A DNA stretch of 64,000 bases from Actinomycetota bacterium. Lineage in GTDB: Bacteria > Actinomycetota > Actinomycetes > Streptosporangiales > Streptosporangiaceae. Location of the stretch: the NCBI GenBank assembly GCA_003168255.1, contig PMSU01000036.1:62001-126000 (forward strand), written 5' to 3'. Each line of letters begins with the position of its first letter. Position 1 is the stretch's first letter. Shown here piece by piece: positions 1 to 8,300 of the stretch. The translations under genes and the position numbers were made by a program. Under the pieces are notes generated by a model, which was not told the DNA's origin, made no database searches, and saw nothing but the letters and a program-made list of their open reading frames with translations.

Positions 1-279
1 GACCTGCTGCTGCCCGGCGTGATCACGGACTTCCACATGGCCGTGGGGTACCGCTACCGGCCAGGACCACGGCTCGGGGTGCCCGCCACCCTCGTTGTCG
101 GCCGCGACGATCCGCACGTCAAGGCCGCGCAGGTCGAGCCCTGGAGCGATGAGTTCGTCCAGCCGCCGGACCGCCACTGGGTCGACGGCGGCCACTTCTA
201 CTTCGAGCCACAGCCCACCGCGGTCGTCGACATCCTGCGGTCGCTCGTCCAGGCCGACCAGCATGTCGAGCTGATCTGA
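1..279 (+). CDS. Type II thioesterase, C-terminal fragment (cut by window edge)
   Basis: The frame is open from the first base, so the gene begins outside the window; 92 residues are visible. The stretch VVGRDDPHV followed by W..F and GGHFYFEPQP matches the end of stand-alone NRPS/PKS thioesterases (GrsT type), where the Asp and the His of GGHF belong to the Ser-Asp-His triad. Such enzymes hydrolyse wrong or stalled acyl groups from carrier-protein arms. The nucleophile Ser lies off the window. It ends 12 bases before the next gene on the same strand, so it probably opens or continues the same operon, and it fits the NRPS cluster to the right. Function is inferred from the C-terminal motifs only. 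Confidence 0.75.
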   Translation, partial: DLLLPGVITDFHMAVGYRYRPGPRLGVPATLVVGRDDPHVKAAQVEPWSDEFVQPPDRHWVDGGHFYFEPQPTAVVDILRSLVQADQHVELI

Positions 280-291
280 GAGAAGGCACGC

Positions 292-1152
292 ATGCAGCTT
301 CAGCCCGAGGACCAGTACCGGCGGGCCGTCGCGTTCGGTGACCTGCACGCCGGCCCGGATGCTTTCGTCATGCCCAACCCGTGGGATGCCGGGACGGCGC
401 GCATCCTGTCCAGCCTCGGCTTCCCTGCGCTCGCCACGACCAGTGCCGGTGTGGCGTTCGGCCTCGGCCGACCGGATGGCTCGAACCTGGTAGGGCGTTC
501 GGAGGTGCTGGACAATGCGGGCGAGATCGTGGCCGCCACCGACTTGCCGGTCTCCGCAGACCTGGAGAGCTGTTACGCCGACACCGCGGGCGAGATCGCC
601 GAGACGATCCGGCTCGCCGCCGAGGCCGGCCTGGTCGGCGGCTCGATCGAGGACGCGACTGGCCGCGCGGAGGCACCGATCCGCCCGCTGGACGACGCTG
701 TCGAACGGGTAGCCGCCGCGGTCGAGGCGGCCGGGAACCTGCCGTTCCCGTTCGTCTTGACCGCGCGCGCCGAGAACTACCTGTACGGCCTGGCTGACCT
801 CGACGACACGATCGCCCGGCTGCGCGCGTTCGAGGCGGCAGGCGCCGACGTACTCTACGCGCCTGCGCTACCCGACCTCGAAACGGTCCGGGCGGTGTGC
901 GCGGCGGTCACCCGGCCGGTGAACGTCATCGCCAGCCCGGCGTTTACCGTCGCGGATCTGCGTGCCTGCGGCGTGCGCCGCATCAGCCTCGGGTCTGGGC
1001 TGGCGCGCGCCGCGCTCGGCGTCATGCTCAAGGCCGCGCGGGAAGTCAGCGAGCAGGGCACGTTCACGTTCCTGCCCGATGCCCTGCCCTACGGCGCGGC
1101 GAACGCGCTGATGGCAGCGCCGCCCGCGGCGGCCGGGGAGCCGGCGGCATGA
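292..1152 (+). CDS. Isocitrate lyase / PEP mutase superfamily enzyme
   Basis: 286 residues, ATG start preceded by GAGAGAAGG. The protein has the (beta/alpha)8 signature of this superfamily: FVMPNPWDAG near residue 25, SADLESCYAD around 88-97 and GGSIEDATG around 116-124. The acidic residues D90, E120 and D121 are where Mg2+ and a 2-oxo acid or enolate are normally bound. The KKCGH motif of true isocitrate lyases is absent. Members of this subfamily cleave or form C-C or C-P bonds next to carboxylates, and the substrate here is unknown. It overlaps the next gene by four bases (ATGA), which implies translational coupling to the ketosynthase-like protein and a joint role in making a small acyl precursor. 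Confidence 0.8.
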   Translation: MQLQPEDQYRRAVAFGDLHAGPDAFVMPNPWDAGTARILSSLGFPALATTSAGVAFGLGRPDGSNLVGRSEVLDNAGEIVAATDLPVSADLESCYADTAGEIAETIRLAAEAGLVGGSIEDATGRAEAPIRPLDDAVERVAAAVEAAGNLPFPFVLTARAENYLYGLADLDDTIARLRAFEAAGADVLYAPALPDLETVRAVCAAVTRPVNVIASPAFTVADLRACGVRRISLGSGLARAALGVMLKAAREVSEQGTFTFLPDALPYGAANALMAAPPAAAGEPAA

Positions 1153-2072
1153 GCGGCGGCACGGCATTCGTCCGCGGAGCGAGCTACGTCCTCGGCGAGC
1201 AAGACGCGGACTACACGACCATCGGCAATCTGACCGAACTGGCCGACCGGTTCCGGATCGCGCCGAACGCCGGCCTGTGGGGCTGGGGCGGCATCCGCAC
1301 GACCAGACGCGACCTGGAGGAACTGGCGGTCGACACCGGAGCGGCCACGCTGGCGGCCGCCGACGTCGACGCGTCATCGATCGACGCGCTCGTGCTCTGC
1401 TCCAACCGGATCCCCGGTCCCGCGGAGGGCCATGGCCAGTTCGTGCAGAACGTACTGGCCGGGATCGGCCTCGGCGACATCCCCTGCTACGGCCAGAACC
1501 TGAATCGCTGCGTGAACCTGCTAGCTGGCCTGGACGTCTGCCGTGCGTTCGTGGCGAGCGGCCGGTACCGCCGGGTTCTGGCCATCACCACCGACAAGGT
1601 GGACGACGGAGCGGACCGGATGTCGCAGTTCGCACTGTTCAGCGACGGCGCTGCCAGTTGCGTCGTCGCCTCCGACGCCGGTGACACCGGCAGCTACGAA
1701 CTGCTCGGCTGCGCGACCGCGCAGGACACAGCCGCGCTGGAGTGGACGAAGGAGATCAGCTCGGATCTCGCCCGGGAGGTCAACCAGCGGTTGCTGGGGC
1801 CGCCCGGGCTGAAGATCGGCGACATCGCGGCGCTCATGCACGCGAACCTGTTCAAGCCGCTCGTCGTGATGAAGGAGCGGCAGGCCGGCTTCAGCGCGGA
1901 GCAGCTCTACCTGGACAACATCCCGCGAATCGGTCACTGCTTCGCGGCGGATCCGATGATCAATCTCGTCGACCGCGCGGCACTCGGGCACGTTGACAGG
2001 GGCGGCTACCTCCTGCTGGCCTCCAGCGTGCCGGGGTCGAGGATCGGCGCACTGTTGAAGCGAGTGCGTTAG
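1149..2072 (+). CDS. Ketosynthase III-like (FabH/thiolase-fold) enzyme
   Basis: 307 residues from the ATG that overlaps the previous stop; an upstream in-frame extension would lie wholly inside the preceding gene. The thiolase fold is recognisable: NLNRCVNLLAGL gives nucleophile Cys121, MHANLFKP gives His231, FSDGAAS is the usual glycine/serine loop, and IGHCFAADPMINL places His263 where FabH has the Asn of GNTSAAS. The triad is therefore C-H-H rather than C-H-N. Such KASIII-like proteins carry out one decarboxylative or non-decarboxylative condensation or acyl transfer in pathways making unusual starter units. Its substrate cannot be read from the sequence. Confidence 0.8.
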   Translation: MSGGTAFVRGASYVLGEQDADYTTIGNLTELADRFRIAPNAGLWGWGGIRTTRRDLEELAVDTGAATLAAADVDASSIDALVLCSNRIPGPAEGHGQFVQNVLAGIGLGDIPCYGQNLNRCVNLLAGLDVCRAFVASGRYRRVLAITTDKVDDGADRMSQFALFSDGAASCVVASDAGDTGSYELLGCATAQDTAALEWTKEISSDLAREVNQRLLGPPGLKIGDIAALMHANLFKPLVVMKERQAGFSAEQLYLDNIPRIGHCFAADPMINLVDRAALGHVDRGGYLLLASSVPGSRIGALLKRVR

Positions 2073-2097
2073 GCGTCTGTGTTGAAAGGGGTTTGCC

Positions 2098-4365
2098 ATG
2101 ACCGCAGCACCGACGCTCGCGTTCGAGCCACCCGATACGATCGCCGCGCTTGCCCTGAACACGTTCGAGTTCAGCGCCGTGGCTCGCGCGGAGGCCGACG
2201 CGATCATCGCACGGCCGCCTGACGCCTTGTTCCAGCGCCTGCTGCGCGACCAGGAGTCTGAGGCGGTGCTGCTCGCCGCGCGCCGGGTGATTGACGCCTT
2301 TTTGCGGCAGCACACCCCGACCCCGCCGACCGCCGGACGACCGCCGGACGACCGCCTGCCGGACAACGACCTGCCGCCGGACGACCTGCCGCCGGACGAC
2401 CGGCTGCCGGACGACGCCAGCGCCGACGACATCGCGGCGCACGTGGCAAAGATCCGGAGTGACCTGGCAACCACCATCGGGTCCCTGTCGCGCCTCGAGC
2501 CGGACACCCGCGACGCCGTTGTCCGGCAGCGCGCACCGCTCGGCCTGCTCGGCGGCTGCTGGCTCGACGTGCTGTCGCAGCCGGCTACCCAGCCGTCAGT
2601 GATCGTGAACCGGCTGTACTCGCAGCACTTTACCCAGCGCGGCGAGGGCAACCCGCGCCGCTCGCTGCACTACCTGCGGCGGCGTCAGATGGAGGCGGCG
2701 GGAGTCTACCTGCCGGAGATCGGCGCCGCCGACTTCCTGGCACGAGCCGATGCGCGACCGCTGACCGCCCTGCACGGCAGCTTCTACCTGGCCCTGTCGC
2801 GGCTGCCCGCTAACTTCCTGCCCGAGCTGGTGGGGGTGCACTACGTCTTCCACGCACTCGGCGTCGACGACCTGCTCGGCGGTATGGCGCCGATGCTGCC
2901 CGAGCCGGCCCTGCGTGACGTTCTCGCGGCCTACCTGGAGCTGGCCGGCCCGGCGGAACGCCGGCGCTTGCACGCGGGCATCCGGCTCGCGGCAGCGCTG
3001 GAACGCGAGCATGTAACGATGCTGGCCGAACTCGCCAGCTGGCATCAGGGCCTGTCGCTGGAGTCGAAGGTCGCCGCGATCGTGGCGCGGCACGCCCCGT
3101 TCGCAGGGGGCCAGCACCAGGACGTCCGTGTCGGCGGGCGGCTGCTCCGCGACACGTTCACCGACCCCGGCCTGGACCCCGCCAAGTTCCTTACCGAATT
3201 CCGCGAGGCAGGACAGCTCCGGCGTACCCGCGACGGGCTGTCCAGGTTCACCAAGGCCATCAAGTTCGGCGGGCCGATGTTTGGCATCTTCGACGAACGC
3301 GAGGCCGCCGTCTTCCAGGCGTGGGTGGATTCGGTGCAGGCCGGCGAGCGACCGGAGATCGTGATCTCGGCCAACACGGTCGGCGCCGCGCAGGCCGCGG
3401 CGCGGGCGTCCGCGATCGCCCGCAGCGCGCCGGACGACGTGGTGATCGCGGAAATCGGCACGCCGAGCGACCGAGAGCTGTTCTACCGCCTGGTCAACAT
3501 CGAGAACCATGCCAACACGCGGCCGCTCGCCGCGGAGCGCGCGGCGAGGCTGTTTTCCGAGGCGGAGATCCTGTTCTCCCACGGAGCCGGCGGGAGGTAC
3601 ACCGATGCGAGCTACTTCGACTACAGCCCCGACGCCCTGTACGAGCGGTCCGAACGCGTCTACTGGGAGAAACTGGTCAGGCCATACCAGCCGCTAGCGG
3701 AGATACCCGACCGGGACGAGGTGGTGTTTCTCCAGACCACGTACGCGCTTGGCGCGCTGGTCGACGCGGCCTGGATACACCGGGTGGCGAACCTGGGCCG
3801 GTTCGAGCGGCGGTGCGATGGCGCGCTGTTCTCCATCTACGCCGACGAGGTCGGCTACGGCGACTTGCCCAAGAACCACATCACGCTGATCCATCGGGCA
3901 CTGCACAGCATGAACGTCAGGCTGCCGCACATCCGCGAGGCCGCGTTCATGGACCAAGGCGACCTGCCCGATGAACTCTACGGCTTCTCGCTGCACCAGC
4001 TGTGCATGGCCTTGTTTCCCGACACGTACTTCAACGAGATCCTCGGTTACAACCTGGCGATCGAGATGTTTGGCCTCGGCGAGCTGCGGCTGCACGAGAT
4101 CCAGAAGCTCCGCCACTACGGGTTCGACGACTGCTACGAGCAGGCTCACCTGACGATCGACAACATCTCGGCCGGCCACAGCAAACAGGCCGTCGACATC
4201 ATCGTGTCCTACCTCGACGAGGTGAGCCGTACGCTCGGCGATGCGGCCGTCCAGCGGGAGTGGCGCCGGGTGTGGCGCGGCTACGCGTCCCTCGCGTACT
4301 TCGTCGAGCACGCGCTGCTCAAGCAGATCGCTACCGAGCAGGAGCCGGTCGACCTCGTCATCTGA
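2098..4365 (+). CDS. Large iron-containing redox enzyme (heme-oxygenase-like oxidase family)
   Basis: 755 residues, ATG with GAAAGGGG upstream. The C-terminal third, for example GYNLAIEMFGLGELRLHE and IDNISAGHSKQA, is typical of proteins annotated 'iron-containing redox enzyme', whose relatives (heme-oxygenase-like diiron oxidases such as UndA, BesC and SznF) desaturate, fragment or N-oxygenate amino and fatty acids. It is more than twice as long as a one-domain member. The middle (VHYVFHALG, REHVTMLAEL) looks like a partner helical domain, and an Asp/Pro-rich repeat linker sits near residues 75-112. It follows the ketosynthase by 25 bases, so it probably acts on the same precursor. Metal ligands were not assigned residue by residue. 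Its stop overlaps the convergent neighbour by 8 bases. Confidence 0.7.
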   Translation: MTAAPTLAFEPPDTIAALALNTFEFSAVARAEADAIIARPPDALFQRLLRDQESEAVLLAARRVIDAFLRQHTPTPPTAGRPPDDRLPDNDLPPDDLPPDDRLPDDASADDIAAHVAKIRSDLATTIGSLSRLEPDTRDAVVRQRAPLGLLGGCWLDVLSQPATQPSVIVNRLYSQHFTQRGEGNPRRSLHYLRRRQMEAAGVYLPEIGAADFLARADARPLTALHGSFYLALSRLPANFLPELVGVHYVFHALGVDDLLGGMAPMLPEPALRDVLAAYLELAGPAERRRLHAGIRLAAALEREHVTMLAELASWHQGLSLESKVAAIVARHAPFAGGQHQDVRVGGRLLRDTFTDPGLDPAKFLTEFREAGQLRRTRDGLSRFTKAIKFGGPMFGIFDEREAAVFQAWVDSVQAGERPEIVISANTVGAAQAAARASAIARSAPDDVVIAEIGTPSDRELFYRLVNIENHANTRPLAAERAARLFSEAEILFSHGAGGRYTDASYFDYSPDALYERSERVYWEKLVRPYQPLAEIPDRDEVVFLQTTYALGALVDAAWIHRVANLGRFERRCDGALFSIYADEVGYGDLPKNHITLIHRALHSMNVRLPHIREAAFMDQGDLPDELYGFSLHQLCMALFPDTYFNEILGYNLAIEMFGLGELRLHEIQKLRHYGFDDCYEQAHLTIDNISAGHSKQAVDIIVSYLDEVSRTLGDAAVQREWRRVWRGYASLAYFVEHALLKQIATEQEPVDLVI
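2335..2415 (+). repeat. In-frame tandem repeat, Asp/Pro linker
   Basis: Degenerate copies of a 15-base unit (ctgccgccggacgac) follow one another within the large redox enzyme gene and encode a PPDDxLPDD-type linker. All length steps are multiples of three, so the reading frame is kept. Confidence 0.8.
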
Positions 4366-5086
4366 GATCCGGGAACGATCGCATCGAGGTCGGTCCGGCG
4401 CTCGGGTGCACCAGCGGACGGTAGCCGGCCGCGAGCGCCCCGACGATCGACGGCGGCGTCAGCAGCTCGACCCGCGTGCGCGGATTCACCGGCACCGGCG
4501 TGCCGTAGCCGGCAAAAGACCACGGCAGCACCGAGTTCCCGAGCAGCAACGCCGATGCGCCGTCGTGGCAGACCATCGCGCCGTCAGGCAGGTCGCCGGC
4601 CTGCACCGGGCGCGTCACCTTGCTCCGCGTGCGCCGGTCGACCCGCTCAGCATGCAGCCACACGTCCATCTCGGCCGCGCGCGGGCGCACCGCCATTCCG
4701 CTGGCGGCCTGCCAGCTAGTGGCGAACCACAGGTGGTCGGCCCTGCGGCAGTATCCGCAGGGCCGGTGACCCGCCGACAGCGCGGTCGCCTCGTCGAGGA
4801 AGAACAGCGCCGTCCAGCGTCCCGGCGGCATGACGTCGCGCCGCCTGCCGCGCCAGTAGAGCACGCAGGAGATCCACATCTTGGTGCGCCAGCGCGTGAC
4901 GCCGAGCGTGCGCCCTGGACTGTGGATGCAACCCCGGTTGCCCATCAGCATGCCGCGCGCCGGATGCGAAACGATCTCGCCGGTGGGCAGCACGCGATTC
5001 TGGAGCGGCGTCCGCCCGGTGTGATCGCTGGCTGCGAGCTCGCCGGACAGCCGCGTGTCGGGCGTCCCGAGCCCTGGCTGCGTCAT
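4358..5086 (-). CDS. Conserved hypothetical protein with CxxC motif
   Basis: 242 residues from ATG at 5086; a longer frame upstream has no coding character. It opens with HTGRTPLQNRV and PARGMLMGNRG, then has GRRRDVMPPGRWTALFFLDEATALSAGHRPCGYCRR. I recall this pattern from uncharacterised bacterial proteins, but cannot give it a function. The GHRPCGYCRR segment could bind a metal or a nucleic acid. It is convergent with the redox enzyme gene (8-base overlap of ends) and lies 307 bases downstream of the last NRPS gene on the same strand. Nothing ties it to the biosynthetic pathway, and it may be a bystander. Confidence 0.6.
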   Translation of the reverse strand: MTQPGLGTPDTRLSGELAASDHTGRTPLQNRVLPTGEIVSHPARGMLMGNRGCIHSPGRTLGVTRWRTKMWISCVLYWRGRRRDVMPPGRWTALFFLDEATALSAGHRPCGYCRRADHLWFATSWQAASGMAVRPRAAEMDVWLHAERVDRRTRSKVTRPVQAGDLPDGAMVCHDGASALLLGNSVLPWSFAGYGTPVPVNPRTRVELLTPPSIVGALAAGYRPLVHPSAGPTSMRSFPDLR

Positions 5087-5393
5087 CGATGCGTCCTTTG
5101 CGGTCCGTCGTCGTGGCCGACAGGTTATTCGATGCAGGCCTGCGTATTGAGGATCGGGTACCGGGCGCGCTGGCGGCCGCAGGTCCGGCAGGCGTGTCCC
5201 GCGGTCACCATCTGTCCCGTCTGTCCCGGTGTCCCTGCTGCCTTCACCGGGCCGACGACGTGGAAGTGAAATTACCCCCCACCGGTGGTAGGCCACGCCG
5301 CATCCATTTCGGACTGGCTGGCCGTACGCCTGGCCCGGCGCCTGGCCCGCCCTGCCCGTGTCAGCAGCAGCCGCCGCCCAGCCCAGCAAGCGG
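5087..5393. other. Intergenic region with palindromic element
   Basis: 307 bases between the last NRPS gene and the conserved hypothetical. No convincing gene is seen. It contains one copy of the ACCGGTGG-centred element described at 5275 and probably serves as the end of the NRPS transcript and the promoter region of the hypothetical gene. Confidence 0.5.
5275..5304. repeat. Intergenic palindrome-containing element, copy 1
   Basis: A run of six C, then ACCGGTGGTAGGCCA, then a near copy of GCCACATC. The same 30 bases occur at 46699-46728 with two mismatches (28/30). Here the flanking long inverted-repeat arms of the second copy are not preserved. Confidence 0.65.
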
Positions 5394-8300
5394 TCAGTCC
5401 AGCGGAGCCGCACCCTTGAGGATCGCGGTGCCGACCTCGGCGACCAGCGGCGGCTGCAGGAACGTGTAATGGTCGGCGCTGATGCGCAGCGTGGCGACGG
5501 GGCCACCGAGCACCAGCGGCCAGTGCTCGCGGGCCGGCGCGTTCAGTGAGTCGTCGGCACTGACGATCAGCGTCGGTGCCCGCACGGCCGGACCCGCGGG
5601 CCGGTAGCCGGCGAGCATTCGGTGGTGCGCCTGGAAGACATCGAACCGCCGCTTTAGCCGCGCACTGACCTCGCGATGGCCGGCGGCGGAGGCCGTGTCT
5701 TCGGCGCCGGAGGCCGTGTCTTCGGCGCCGGAGGCCGTGTCTTCGGCGCCGGAGGCCAGGCGCCCGGCTAGCCAGCCGAGCTGCTCGGCCTCGGTCGATG
5801 AGGTGGGGTCGGGCATTCCGGCGGTGTCCCAGCCCAGGCTGTGCGTCACGTCGGCCAGGAACTGCCCGGCCAGTTGCGGCTGGCCGAACTGCCCTTGACC
5901 AGACTGCGGCTGGCCGGACTGCGGCTGGCCGGACTGCGGCTGGCCAGGCAGGTCAGTGTTCGGTACGGCGAACGGGGCGTCCAGCAGGGCGAGCAGCGTG
6001 ACCTCCGCGCCGGCCTGCTCGAGCCGCCGCGCGACCTCGAACGCGACGACGCCGCCCATCGACCAGCCCGCCAGCCGGTAGGGTCCATCCGGCTGGGCCG
6101 CGCGGATCCGCTCGGTGTAGTCGCTCACCAGGTCGGCCAGGCAGACCGCGGTGGCATCCGCATCCGCCAGGCCGGGTGCCTGGACGCCATAGACCCTGAA
6201 CGTCCCGGCCAGCTCACGGGCGAGCTGCACATAGCCGAATACCGTGCCGCTGACCGCATGGATCAGGAACAACGGCAGCTCACCCACGCCATTGCTCAGC
6301 TCGACCAGCGAGTCCGGGCCGACGGCCGATGGCCCAGCGCCGCTCCTGATCGCATCGATGCGGGCCGCCAGCTGCCGTGGGGTGGGATGCAGGAGGACCG
6401 TGCGGACACCCACGTCGATGCCGACCTCGGTGTTGATCCTGTCGATCAGCCGCATGACCTGCAACGAGCTTCCGCCAACGTCGAAGAAGCTGTCATCGGC
6501 GCCGACAGCCTCCGCGTTGAGCACGGCCGCGTACAAGCCGGCCAGGATGCTCTCCATCAGGGTGGCCGGCGCCGCGGGCACAACGGCGGCGGCCCCGCCG
6601 CCCTGCGGCGCAGGCAGCGCGGACCGGTCGATCTTGCCGCTGGTGTTGAGGGGGAACGCCTCGACGGTGATCAGGTGCGTAGGAATCATGTAACCGGGCA
6701 GCGTGCGGGCACAATGCGCGCGCAGATCCGCCGGGTCCGCCACTGCGCCAGGCTCGGCCCGCAGGTAGCCGGCCAGCTGCTTCTCCCCGGCCCGGTCGGT
6801 CACCATCGTCACCACCGCCTGGGCGACCGCGGGATGCGCGGCCAGCACGGTCTCGATCTCGCCCAGCTCGATCCGCAGCCCGCGGATCTTCACCTGGTGG
6901 TCAGTGCGCCCGAGGAACACGATCGTGCCATCAGGGCGGCGCCGGACCAAGTCCCCGGTCTTGTACAGCCGTGCATCCGATCCAGGCCGCAGCGGGTCGG
7001 CGATGAACCGGTGCGCGGTCAGCTCCGGCCGGTTCAGGTAGCCCCGCGCCACACCGGCCCCGCCGATGTGCAGCTCCCCTATCACCCCGGCCGGCACGGG
7101 GTTGAGCTGCGGGTCCAGCACATAGGCCTGGTAGTTCGGCATGGGCAGGCCGATCGGCGGCGGCAGCTGGGTGCCGGCCTCCAGGTCCATGGCGGTCGCG
7201 GTGACGGTGGTCTCGGTCGGGCCGTAGTCGTTGACGAACCTCAGCCCGGGGCGCATCCACCGGCGGGCCAGCTCCGACGGCAGTTCCTCACCGCCGACCC
7301 CCAGGGTGCGGAGATCCGGGAACTGCCTGTCGCCCAGGAGGCTCAGCACGGGCGGGGTCAGATGGGCAATGGTGACCCGGCGGTCTCGCATCAGCGCGGC
7401 CAGCCGCGGCGGCGAATGCAGCGTCTGCGCCGGGGCCAGCACCAGCCGCGCCCCGCTCAGCAGCGGCATGAACGTGTCCTGCACCGAGCCGTCGAAGTTA
7501 AGCGACGCGAACTGGAGCGCCACATCCGACGCGCTTATCTGCCAGTACTCGATCTGGCCGCACAGGAAGTTGACCGCCTGCCTGTGCTCCACCACCACGC
7601 CCTTCGGCCGGCCCGTCGAACCCGACGTGTAGATCACATAGGCCACGTTCTCCGGACTGGATGCCGGCTCGGCCGGGTTAGCGGCGTCCAGCTCGCCGAT
7701 CGCCGCCCACTCGGCATCGAGCAACAGCACCGCCGCATCCGTCTCCGGCAGCCTGGCCAGGGCCGAATTCTCGGCCAGCAGCACCGCCAGGCCGGCGTCG
7801 GCCACCATGAACGAAATCCGCTCCGGGGGCAGCGCCGGATCCAGCGGCACGTACCCGCCGCCGGCCTTCCAGATCCCCAGCAGCGCGGCGAGCCTGCGCA
7901 GCGAGGCCGGCATGCACACCCCCACCAGCACCTCTGGACCCACCCCAGCCGTCCGTAGCCAGCCCGCGACCTGATTGGCCTGCCGGTTCAGCTGCGCATA
8001 CGACACGTGGTCGTCCTCGAACTCCGCGGCCACGCCGTCCGGGGTGCGCGCCACCTGAGCCTCGAACGCCTGGTGCACGCACGTCACGGGGAACACCGCG
8101 GCCGTGTCGTTCCACTCGGCCAGTTCCCTGTGCCGCTCGCGGGCGGTCAGCACCGGCAGCCGGGACAGCCGCATCGACGGGTCTGCCACCACTCCCCGGA
8201 GCAGCACCTCAAAATTCCCAAGAAATTGCCGAACGGTTCCGACGTCAAACAACGAGGTCTTGTACGAGCACTCCAGCCAAAGGCCGTCTGGGCGGGCCTC

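Noticed and set aside
292..1152. Phosphonate biosynthesis (PEP mutase)
   Set aside because: No phosphonopyruvate decarboxylase or other phosphonate gene is nearby and the subfamily motifs (NPWDAG) are those of the broader lyase group.
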